The notes under the pieces are model-generated. The model had not been told where the DNA came from and made no database searches. It saw only the letters and a program-made list of their open reading frames with translations. From the NCBI GenBank assembly GCA_041749075.1, contig JBGTBY010000017.1:44213-108212 (forward strand): a DNA stretch of 64,000 nt, read 5' to 3'. The translations under genes were made by a program, and so were the position numbers. The DNA comes from CAMTWZ01 sp041749075 (GTDB taxonomy: Bacteria; Bacteroidota; Rhodothermia; Balneolales; HLUCCA01). Positions 52,415 through 60,293 of the stretch are shown here, one piece after another (position 1 is the first letter of the stretch; each line of letters begins with the position of its first letter).

Positions 52415-55400
52415 ATGCTAACCGAATCTCTCCTCGAAGACGCCACGCTCGAATGGTTCCGCGATCTTGGATATGCCATCGATCACGGACCATCCATCGC
52501 TCCCGGCGAACCTCGTTCGGAACGGTCGACGTTTTCAGAGGTGGTGTTGGTCGGTCGTTTGTCCGATGCGATTGTTCGGTTGAATCCCACAGTTCCGGCT
52601 GAAGCTCGGGAAGACGCGCTTCGCAAGGTGCTTCGCATCACGTCCCCATCCCCCACGCAGACCAATCGAGCGATGCATGCGCTGCTTCGAGATGGGGTCC
52701 AGGTCGAGTATAAGCGCGAGGATGGTAGCATCGCCGGTGATCATGTGCGATTGATCGATTTCGATGAGGTGTTGGCCAACGATTGGCTCGCGGTCAATCA
52801 GTTCACGGTGATCGAGCATTCGCACAACCGCCGCCCTGATGTGGTTGTGTTTGTGAACGGCTTGCCATTGGCGCTCATCGAGCTGAAAAACGCCGCCGAT
52901 GAGGATGCGACGATCTGGAGTGCCTACGCACAACTTCAAACCTACAAGTCCGAAATCCCATCCCTGTTGCAATACAATGCGGTGATGGTGGCGAGTGATG
53001 GGGTTCAGGCCCGCATCGGATCGCTCACGGCAAATCAAGAGTGGTTCAAGGTCTGGCGCACGATCGAAGGGGAATCCGATGCGCCGAAAACAGCCCTCGA
53101 ATTGGATGTGCTCATTCGAGGTGTGTTCGAGCGTCGACGATTTCTGGATTTGCTTCAGCATTTCATTGTGTTCGAGGAGGATTCGGAAACCGGGGCTCTT
53201 CACAAAATCATTGCAGGCTACCATCAGTTCCATGCGGTGAATGCCGCGGTTGAGGAGACCGTGCGTGCCAGTGGGATGCAACAGGTTGCAAAGACGGGCG
53301 AGTCTGGCGTGTTCTGGGCCGGAGCCATGCAAGGTGGCGAACGGGGAGATCGTCGCGCAGGTGTGGTTTGGCATACTCAGGGAAGTGGAAAAAGCTTTTC
53401 GATGCTGTTTTATGCGGCTCGTGTGATCCGACATCCAGTCATGAGGAATCCGACCTTGGTGATGCTGACCGACCGAAATGATCTCGACGATCAACTCTTC
53501 GGACAATTTCAGCGCTGCCAACAGATTTTGGGTCAGTTCCCCATCCAGGCCAGCGACCGCGAGAATCTGCGGGATTTATTGAATGTGGGTAGTGGTGGGG
53601 TGGTGTTCACAACCATCCATAAGTTTTTGCCTGAACCTGGTGCGTCGATGCCGGCGCTCAGTGATCGACAGAACATCGTAGTAATCGCCGACGAGGCGCA
53701 TCGGAGTCAGTATGATCTGATCGACGGCTTGGCTCGCCACATGCGCGACGCCTTGCCTCAGGCTTCGTTCATCGGCTTCACAGGAACTCCGATCGAGAAG
53801 AGCGATGCGAACACCCGCGCAGTCTTTGGAGATTACATCAGCATCTATGACATCCAGCGGGCTGTGGCCGACAAAGCTACTGTGCCCATTTATTATGAGA
53901 GTCGCATCGCCAAATTGGGGCTAAATGCTTCGGCGATGCCAGGAATTGATGCGGGTTTTGAAACGATCACCGAAGGACAGGAAATCGACAGCAAAGAGCG
54001 CCTGAAATCGAAATGGGCGGCTTTGGAAGCCTTAGTTGGTGATCCGAAACGAATCAGTCTGTTGGCGCAGGATTTGGTGAATCATTACGAGAAGCGTCAG
54101 GCGGCCATGGACGGAAAAGCCATGGTGGTGTGCATGAGTCGCCGAATCTGTGTGGATTTGTATAATGAACTGATTCGGTTGCGTCCGGAATGGCAAGGCG
54201 CAAAAGACGATGACGCTGAGGCCGAATCGAGTCAAGACTGTGTGGTGAAGATCGTGATGACGGGTGGTGCGGACGACGGTCCCGAGTGGCAACCCCACAT
54301 CCGGAACAAAGATAGGCGTCGCAAGCTGGCAAATCGGTTCAAAGACAGCCGAGACCCGTTCAAAATCGTGATTGTGCGCGATATGTGGCTTACTGGCTTC
54401 GATGCGCCGTGCTTGCATACCATGTATGCCGACAAACCGATGCAAGGTCATGGTTTGATGCAGGCCATTGCGCGGGTAAATCGGGTGTTCCGCGACAAGC
54501 CAGGTGGTCTGATTGTGGATTATTTGGGTCTGGCAGACCAATTGAAGCAGGCACTATCGACCTACACACAAAGTGGTGGGAAAGGCTCGCCAACCTACGA
54601 CACTCAGCTTGCGGTCGACATCCTTGTGGAAAAACATCGGGTGGCGTGCGATATGTTGCACGGACTGAATTGGTCCAAATGGGTCACCGGAACACCTACT
54701 GAGAAACTGGCCTTACTGCCGGTCGCGCAAGAGCGGATTCTGGAGCAGCAAGATGGTCGGGGGCGGTTCTTGTTGGTGGTATCCGACATCTCGAAAGCCT
54801 TTGCTTTATGCGCAGCCAGCGATGAAGCCACGGCTTTGCGCGACGATATCAGCTTTTTTCAGGCCATTCAGGCGGTATTTCGCAAGAGTTCGCCAAGCAA
54901 TGGAGCGACTCCGGACGATATCAATTCCGCAATCCGACAGTTAGTTTCATCCGCCATCACCACAGAAGGTGAAGTCATTGATGTGTTTACGGCAGCGGGA
55001 TTACCCAAACCGGATATAGGCATCCTATCGGATCAATTCCTGGCTGAAGTACGGGCGCTCAAGCACAAGAATGTGGCCGCGGAGCTACTAGCTAAACTGT
55101 TGAAAGGGGAAGTATCAACGCGTTCTAGGCGGAATTTGGTTCAGGGTCAGCTGTTCAGCGAAAAGCTGAAACGAACATTGAATCTCTATCACAATCGTGC
55201 CATTTCAACAATGGAAGTGATCGAAGAGCTCATCGCCTTGGCCAAAGAGATGGAAGAGGCATCCAAGCGCGGAGAAGACCTTGGATTGTCGGATGATGAA
55301 GTCGCGTTCTACGACGCCTTATCGGCCAATCAGAGAGCAGTCATGGCGATGGGCGATGATAAATTGAAAGTCATCGCCGCCGAACTCATCACCAAAGTGA

Positions 55401-55567
55401 GGGCGAGTGTGACCATCGACTGGACCGTCCGCGAAAGCGCCCGAGCCAGAATCCGCGTGATGGTCAAGCGAATCTTAAACAAATACGGATATCCTCCCGA
55501 TCTCCAAGACGCCGCGGTGCAGACGGTACTGCAACAGGCGGAGGTGCTTTGTAGGGAGTGGGTGTGA
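52415..55567 (+). CDS. hsdR: Type I restriction endonuclease motor subunit
   Basis: 1050 residues. The N-terminal nuclease domain has HNRRPDVVVFVNGLPLALIE followed by LK (PD-ExK). The motor domains show HTQGSGKSFSMLFYAARVI (Walker A), VIADEAHRSQYDL (DEAH box), SFIGFTGTPIEKSD (motif III), and a late RecA lobe with DMWLTGFDAPCLHTMYADKP and GLMQAIARVNRVFRDKPGG (motif VI). A C-terminal helical region for HsdM contact follows. Complete and intact. Separated from hsdS by 4.7 kb that holds the ABC-3C genes, an unusual spread. Confidence 0.97.
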   Translation: MLTESLLEDATLEWFRDLGYAIDHGPSIAPGEPRSERSTFSEVVLVGRLSDAIVRLNPTVPAEAREDALRKVLRITSPSPTQTNRAMHALLRDGVQVEYKREDGSIAGDHVRLIDFDEVLANDWLAVNQFTVIEHSHNRRPDVVVFVNGLPLALIELKNAADEDATIWSAYAQLQTYKSEIPSLLQYNAVMVASDGVQARIGSLTANQEWFKVWRTIEGESDAPKTALELDVLIRGVFERRRFLDLLQHFIVFEEDSETGALHKIIAGYHQFHAVNAAVEETVRASGMQQVAKTGESGVFWAGAMQGGERGDRRAGVVWHTQGSGKSFSMLFYAARVIRHPVMRNPTLVMLTDRNDLDDQLFGQFQRCQQILGQFPIQASDRENLRDLLNVGSGGVVFTTIHKFLPEPGASMPALSDRQNIVVIADEAHRSQYDLIDGLARHMRDALPQASFIGFTGTPIEKSDANTRAVFGDYISIYDIQRAVADKATVPIYYESRIAKLGLNASAMPGIDAGFETITEGQEIDSKERLKSKWAALEALVGDPKRISLLAQDLVNHYEKRQAAMDGKAMVVCMSRRICVDLYNELIRLRPEWQGAKDDDAEAESSQDCVVKIVMTGGADDGPEWQPHIRNKDRRRKLANRFKDSRDPFKIVIVRDMWLTGFDAPCLHTMYADKPMQGHGLMQAIARVNRVFRDKPGGLIVDYLGLADQLKQALSTYTQSGGKGSPTYDTQLAVDILVEKHRVACDMLHGLNWSKWVTGTPTEKLALLPVAQERILEQQDGRGRFLLVVSDISKAFALCAASDEATALRDDISFFQAIQAVFRKSSPSNGATPDDINSAIRQLVSSAITTEGEVIDVFTAAGLPKPDIGILSDQFLAEVRALKHKNVAAELLAKLLKGEVSTRSRRNLVQGQLFSEKLKRTLNLYHNRAISTMEVIEELIALAKEMEEASKRGEDLGLSDDEVAFYDALSANQRAVMAMGDDKLKVIAAELITKVRASVTIDWTVRESARARIRVMVKRILNKYGYPPDLQDAAVQTVLQQAEVLCREWV

Positions 55568-55583
55568 AGAAAATTAGAACACC

Positions 55584-56657
55584 ATGAACAGATACATAAT
55601 AAATGCGCTAGTACTAGTCGTCGCATACACCATCGGTTGTATGCCGGAGTCGAATAATTCGCAAACAATCAAAACCGCGCCTTCTGATCCTAATGTGTTG
55701 TCCGGGTTTACCCACGGATGCGGATTTAATGGCCCCGCAACTCAAAGGAATATTCGAATCCAACAAGCACGACCCAGAGAATTCAATCAGTTAGAATCCA
55801 TTCTGAGACATACTGGATTGATGATGAACTTTGAGGTATTTGGGGCTGACATTCAGAATGCTATCGCAACGATTATCGATGGTCGAAGAATCATAGTGTA
55901 CGATCCTATTTTGTTCAACTTTGCGGACGCAAGAAGCGGTGAATATTGGACTTCAATGTCTATTCTCGCACACGAAATTGGGCACCATTTATCCGGCCAC
56001 ACCTTATCCAACTCCGGATCCAATTTATCAGACGAGCTAGTAGCTGACAGATTTTCGGGTTTTGTCCTTTACAAAATGGGGGCTACTCTAGATCAAGCCT
56101 TGCAGGCCATTCAACTCTTGGGCAGTGATTATAAATCAACTACCCATCCTGCTCGATCGGATCGAATCAACGCTATTGCAGCTGGATGGAATGAAGCAAA
56201 CAATCAACGCTATACCGCAGCGCTTCCACCTCCTCCAATAGATAATGCCGAAGATTTTTATGTGTATACAAAAAATATGCTTATCGAGCGTGAATATCTA
56301 ATTGCCGATCAAGAAAGTGGCGGGCATTGGTTTGAGGATCAAGGCTATTTGTATGGAATCATCACGGAAGTTGAGAAAGATGTTTCCAATTTTCGTGTAC
56401 GTGTCGTTAGGATGGACAACGATCATCAGTACTTCAGAGACATCACCGGGGAAGACTGGACCGTCTGGATCGATGTTAATGGATTTGGTGGAGATAATGA
56501 CATGTGTCGTGTTTGCGGATTCAATCTTGGAAGCCTAATCACTCCCGGCAGACGCTTGAAGTTCTCAATGGTGGAGTCTTTGCCAGGAATGGGATCAGCT
56601 ATGCATGGTGTTTGGTTTATAACTCACGCGGAGTATTTACCAGGCAATATTTTTTGA
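55584..56657 (+). CDS. M48-like metalloprotease lipoprotein
   Basis: 357 residues. MNRYIINALVLVVAYTIGC is a lipoprotein signal. The zinc site is in SILAHEIGHHLSGHTLSNSG (HExxH), with the third ligand probably in LSDELVADRFSGFVLYKMGA (Glu), as in M48 peptidases. An M48-style tail TTHPARSDRINAI follows. The C-terminal ~150 residues (VYTKNMLIEREYLI, GEDWTVWIDVNGFGGDNDMC) match nothing I know. Lower GC than hsdR, from which it is 16 bases away. Role unknown; it faces the Hsp70 operon convergently. Confidence 0.8.
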   Translation: MNRYIINALVLVVAYTIGCMPESNNSQTIKTAPSDPNVLSGFTHGCGFNGPATQRNIRIQQARPREFNQLESILRHTGLMMNFEVFGADIQNAIATIIDGRRIIVYDPILFNFADARSGEYWTSMSILAHEIGHHLSGHTLSNSGSNLSDELVADRFSGFVLYKMGATLDQALQAIQLLGSDYKSTTHPARSDRINAIAAGWNEANNQRYTAALPPPPIDNAEDFYVYTKNMLIEREYLIADQESGGHWFEDQGYLYGIITEVEKDVSNFRVRVVRMDNDHQYFRDITGEDWTVWIDVNGFGGDNDMCRVCGFNLGSLITPGRRLKFSMVESLPGMGSAMHGVWFITHAEYLPGNIF

Positions 56658-56728
56658 GTCGCATAATCCCAAAAAACAGTCAGATTTGAATACATAATCT
56701 GACAACTTTTGGGAGGGGTTACATTTGT

Positions 56729-57253
56729 TCATTGAAATAGATTAAGGAAACGATGTTTCAAGTCATTTAATACATCATTTAATGTTTTGGGGTAGTCCTT
56801 AAACTTAAACCCTTCCGGACATTTCTCGGATGTCTTCCAATGATATGGGGATAAATATATAAAACAGATTGTATTTCCCTTTTTTTCAAATATTTCATAT
56901 TTGTCCACCGGCTTTGAAATATTTTTTACCTCGATACTACCAACTCTTCTCCATTTAATAGCTGAATTGTTCTGAGAACATAGGTTAGATAGATACAATT
57001 CATTCATGGGAATACCATTCACAGGTATCGGATTTGTTGGTTCTAATCCAAAAATTCCAAATCCACTGATAATTTCACCACTTGTGCTTGCTTGTGGATT
57101 GCTCTCGATTTCACTTAAATGTAAATCAGCAATATCTCTTGGTAGAAAATGATACCACGATGGTTTCTCCCTTCGGGTCCTATTCATATCAATCATTGTA
57201 TTGATAAGATCCCGAGGTCCATATTTGGTGCTACCAGACATATTCATCTCCAT
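56729..57253 (-). CDS. Hypothetical protein, last gene of the Hsp70/kinase operon
   Basis: 174 residues with no membrane segment or family I recognise. Visible stretches are YGPRDLINTMIDMNRTRREK, GIFGLEPTNPIPVNGIPMNE and YEIFEKKGNTICFIYLSPYH. The GLEPTNPIPVNGI segment suggests a binding site of unknown type. It overlaps the upstream gene by 23 bases, so it is translationally linked to the operon. AT-rich like its neighbours. Confidence 0.7.
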   Translation of the reverse strand: MEMNMSGSTKYGPRDLINTMIDMNRTRREKPSWYHFLPRDIADLHLSEIESNPQASTSGEIISGFGIFGLEPTNPIPVNGIPMNELYLSNLCSQNNSAIKWRRVGSIEVKNISKPVDKYEIFEKKGNTICFIYLSPYHWKTSEKCPEGFKFKDYPKTLNDVLNDLKHRFLNLFQ

Positions 57254-57608
57254 CGCGTCGCACTTCTGAAGGTGTTATTCCATTTATAATAATAGCTGCA
57301 CTTATTGCAACTAGATAGATATAGAATTGAACAAGTTGCCTTTGATTGAAATGTTGTAGAGCATAACCAGCTAGGTGTGACCGCAATCTGTCTTCATCAA
57401 AATTTTCTACAATTCGGCTAATGAATGCTGACTTCAAGAATACAGATTTCGCCGTTTCCTCACTAACTTTATGATTCAAGATGCTTAGCAATTCTGCGGT
57501 TCCTGCATCAATATCTTTAGGTCCTTTTGGGAATATCATGTTTGACATCTTTTCATATAATTCCTCCATCGGAGTTTTCTTTTTCTTAAATAGATCAAAG
57601 ATTCCCAT
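57231..57608 (-). CDS. Hypothetical protein with C-terminal hydrophobic helix
   Basis: 125 residues. Begins MGIFDLFKKKKTPMEELYEK, a common opening of small cytosolic Bacteroidota proteins, then a helical middle (AGTAELLSILNHKVSEETAK). The hydrophobic stretch LVQFYIYLVAISAAIIING near the C-terminus is probably a membrane anchor. No family assigned. Overlaps the following gene by 23 bases and follows the small membrane protein after 30 bases. Confidence 0.68.
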   Translation of the reverse strand: MGIFDLFKKKKTPMEELYEKMSNMIFPKGPKDIDAGTAELLSILNHKVSEETAKSVFLKSAFISRIVENFDEDRLRSHLAGYALQHFNQRQLVQFYIYLVAISAAIIINGITPSEVRRDGDEYVW

Positions 57609-57638
57609 AACTGTTTTAAAATTTGAAATTGTCTTGAG

Positions 57639-57956
57639 TCAATGAGCGTCAATATTCGTATTCATTCGGTTTTGATGAAAAGTAGAAACCAGTAAGCCAC
57701 CACCAACGACCAGGTCTACCATTACCCAAAGCTCCCTACCCAACGTAATCGGGAAAAAGGGCTGGAATAACAAACTAAGTATGCCATAGATGACAATTTC
57801 TGAGTCTTTATCTCGGCTTTTCGCGTTGAATGCTAGTAGCGCAAATCCGACAAAGCATGAGAACCGAACAAACTGATAATAGCCATAGGGCATATCGGCC
57901 AGACAAAGGAATAAAATCACTGCCAGAAATATTTTTACCGGCTTGACCATAATCAT
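57639..57956 (-). CDS. DUF6804-like small membrane protein
   Basis: 105 residues and about four hydrophobic helices: IFLAVILFLCLADM, PYGYYQFVRFSCFVGFALLA, IYGILSLLFQPFFPITLGRE and LWVMVDLVVGGGLLVS. The MPYGYYQFVR and PFFPITLGRELW pieces are what I associate with DUF6804. Function unknown. Three bases separate it from the TerB-like gene upstream. It may anchor the other operon products to the membrane. Confidence 0.75.
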   Translation of the reverse strand: MIMVKPVKIFLAVILFLCLADMPYGYYQFVRFSCFVGFALLAFNAKSRDKDSEIVIYGILSLLFQPFFPITLGRELWVMVDLVVGGGLLVSTFHQNRMNTNIDAH

Positions 57957-57959
57957 TCT

Positions 57960-58469
57960 CTAATTCATTGCTGGATCAATGTTGATCAATTTGAACGTGG
58001 GCAAATCAGCCGACTCTAAGTATTGATGAGTAATCTTTTCCAAAAATGATTCCGTTACAATATCATCAATCAAGTATATCTCAATATCCGGATAGTGAGT
58101 TAAGATTATTTCGTCACTTACATTAAGTCTATGTCGAATATTCTTAAAGAACTTGATCTCAGAATATTCAATCTTGTCATCTGCCTTAATTGTCTGAATT
58201 GCAAAATCAATGAGGGTGAGTTCCTCTTGTTCCGTTAAATGGGTCTTGCCTAGAAGAGCAAAATAGTCTTGAATGAATGCTTTACCACTTTCATTAATCA
58301 GATTTACAAGATGATTTATTTCCTCCTGATAATTCATTCCTTCAAAAAGAGTAGAATTCTTGCACATCGATTGAATGATCGAAACCTCCCGATCATCTAT
58401 ATGCCCATCGGCTGCCATACAACAAAAAGCAGACTTAAGAAGCAATTTATCGAACGATATAGTATCCAT
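57960..58469 (-). CDS. TerB-like protein
   Basis: 169 residues, all helical. The two acidic metal-binding turns of the TerB/DjlA-N fold are visible: FCCMAADGHIDDREVSIIQS and QTIKADDKIEYSEIKFFKNI. TerB domains occur in membrane-associated stress and phage-conflict complexes, and in DjlA next to a J domain, so an Hsp70 link is natural. It follows the kinase-AAA gene after 14 bases. It probably acts as a scaffold or metal/charge sensor for the complex; this is inference. Confidence 0.82.
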   Translation of the reverse strand: MDTISFDKLLLKSAFCCMAADGHIDDREVSIIQSMCKNSTLFEGMNYQEEINHLVNLINESGKAFIQDYFALLGKTHLTEQEELTLIDFAIQTIKADDKIEYSEIKFFKNIRHRLNVSDEIILTHYPDIEIYLIDDIVTESFLEKITHQYLESADLPTFKLINIDPAMN

Positions 58470-58483
58470 AATATCCTCTTTGA

Positions 58484-60289
58484 CTAAAACCCTATTCGTG
58501 GGGCTTTTGTGTTTGTGGTATCTATTTCTGCATTCATGGCTGCGCGGATCTTCTCATACTTCTCGAGTTCTTGCACAGGAACTGATGGAATGGTCGACCC
58601 GATTACATCTTCTAGAATCTCCATTGTAATCCGATCTTTCTTCTTGAGCGCGACTCTTGAGGCCTCATCGACAATCAAATCTTTAATATCCGACGATACA
58701 TAATTTTGAGTCATGCTAGCCAGTCGATCATAGTCAATCCCAAAATCAATTGGTCGCGACTTTAAGTGCATCTCAAATAGAGCCTTTCTTGCTTCGTGAT
58801 CGGGTGGTGGCATATAAAACTTCTTATCAAGTCGACCGGCTCTTAGTAAAGCAGGATCAATTTTGTTTGGGTAGTTGGTCGCACAGAGCACAAATATCCC
58901 CTTCTCACCCGTCCGATCCATTTCTGCTAACATTGCTTCAACAGCGTTTTTTGACATCTCATGAACATCGCTATCCCTACTTGGAAACAGGCCACTAATT
59001 TCTTCAATAAAAAGGATTGTTGGGGCATTTTCTTCTGCATCTCTAAAAAGCTTGGCGATCTTTTCTTCTGTTGCATTCACCCATTTGCTTTTCAAAGTGC
59101 CTGGATTCACATGAATGAAATTGAACCCAACCTCTTCTGCAAAATGTTTTGCAAAGAAGGTTTTACCACACCCTGGGGGCCCATACAATAGCATTCCATT
59201 GGGAATTGTAATTCCATACTTCGCATATTCTTCAGGATTATGTAGGGCATCGATTACATCCAATTGTAATTGAGCTTTCAAATCCGCCATCCCTGCAATT
59301 GCGTCAAATCCCCGGCCTTTCGACGTTTCTCTTTGTTGCCTTGTTGATTTGAACGCCTCAGACGTCATGCGATGTGTTGTTGTATCTTCGGATTCGATTA
59401 AGTCGCCTCGTATGGCTTTGAGAAAATCATCCGCTGACTGAAATCGCGTATCCGGTTGATGTCCCAGTGCTTTTCTAATAATTGGTACAACTGACTCGTC
59501 GAAGTCAACCATTGCATCCGGAGGTTCCGGAAATTGGAGAGGTTTACTCCTTTCTTGTTGAGTAAGGTCCTCTTCATCGCTCCGCTCTAGTGAGAACCGC
59601 GAATGTTGCTTCACCCAGGGAACCGTTCCAAAAACCAATTGGTACATGATAACACCCACCGAAAACAGATCCGATTGCGTAGAGAACACATTATTGAACC
59701 CTTCTGGAGCGATATAATGCTTATTGAGCTCATGCTTAGGAAATGACTTCAAACTTTGATTAAAGTACCTGGCATATCCAAAATCAATGATTTTTGGAGT
59801 GGGTATATCTGTAGATAGATCCAACATCACATTTGAAGGTGTAATATCATTGTGAATGATCGGATTGGGTAGCCCGTGAAGATATTTCAACCCCTCCAAG
59901 ACCCCAGCAGCAATTTGCTTGATATCATACCATGAATTGATTGACTCTCTTCGAATTCGATCATCAATGGTCTCACCAGCAATAAATGAGAGCACCACAT
60001 ACCCGAACCTCTTATTTCCGTGAATCAGTTCGCCACTGTCTTTATAGATTGCAAGATTAGGGTGTTTAACAGCCTTAAGTATCTCTATCTCAGTTGGGTC
60101 GTTGTCTACGTTAAATGCTGTGTGGTGAAGTTTTGAATAATCGATAAGCTTGAGAAAGCAGACCTTTCCATTCTTTGATTTTACCCTGTAGGTCTCCGCA
60201 TTGATTCCCTTTTTGATGAAAAGTACCACAGTGTATTTTTCATCAATTACAAACCCTTTGGATAGAAGTCCTTTATCTCGGTTTGTCAC
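58484..60289 (-). CDS. Fusion of Ser/Thr protein kinase and Cdc48/FtsH-like AAA+ ATPase
   Basis: 601 residues. Residues ~15-295 are a Hanks-type kinase: KVCFLKLIDY with the ATP Lys, PIIHNDITPSNVMLD (catalytic loop HND instead of HRD, Asp kept), KIIDFGYARYF (DFG) and YIAPEGFNNVFSTQSDLFSV (APE). Residues ~330-560 are an AAA+ module: FDAIAGMADLKAQLQLDVID, Walker A GPPGCGKTFFAKHFAEE, Walker B TILFIEEISGLF (Glu in place of the usual Asp), sensor-1 FVLCATNYPNKIDPALLRAG followed by R. No membrane segment. The fusion is unusual: phosphorylation and ATP-driven remodelling in one chain. It is four bases downstream of the Hsp70 gene. Confidence 0.9.
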   Translation of the reverse strand: MTNRDKGLLSKGFVIDEKYTVVLFIKKGINAETYRVKSKNGKVCFLKLIDYSKLHHTAFNVDNDPTEIEILKAVKHPNLAIYKDSGELIHGNKRFGYVVLSFIAGETIDDRIRRESINSWYDIKQIAAGVLEGLKYLHGLPNPIIHNDITPSNVMLDLSTDIPTPKIIDFGYARYFNQSLKSFPKHELNKHYIAPEGFNNVFSTQSDLFSVGVIMYQLVFGTVPWVKQHSRFSLERSDEEDLTQQERSKPLQFPEPPDAMVDFDESVVPIIRKALGHQPDTRFQSADDFLKAIRGDLIESEDTTTHRMTSEAFKSTRQQRETSKGRGFDAIAGMADLKAQLQLDVIDALHNPEEYAKYGITIPNGMLLYGPPGCGKTFFAKHFAEEVGFNFIHVNPGTLKSKWVNATEEKIAKLFRDAEENAPTILFIEEISGLFPSRDSDVHEMSKNAVEAMLAEMDRTGEKGIFVLCATNYPNKIDPALLRAGRLDKKFYMPPPDHEARKALFEMHLKSRPIDFGIDYDRLASMTQNYVSSDIKDLIVDEASRVALKKKDRITMEILEDVIGSTIPSVPVQELEKYEKIRAAMNAEIDTTNTKAPRIGF

Positions 60290-60293
60290 GAGA

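Noticed and set aside
52535..53521. 328-codon leftward open frame
   Set aside because: Antisense shadow of hsdR, no recognisable domains.
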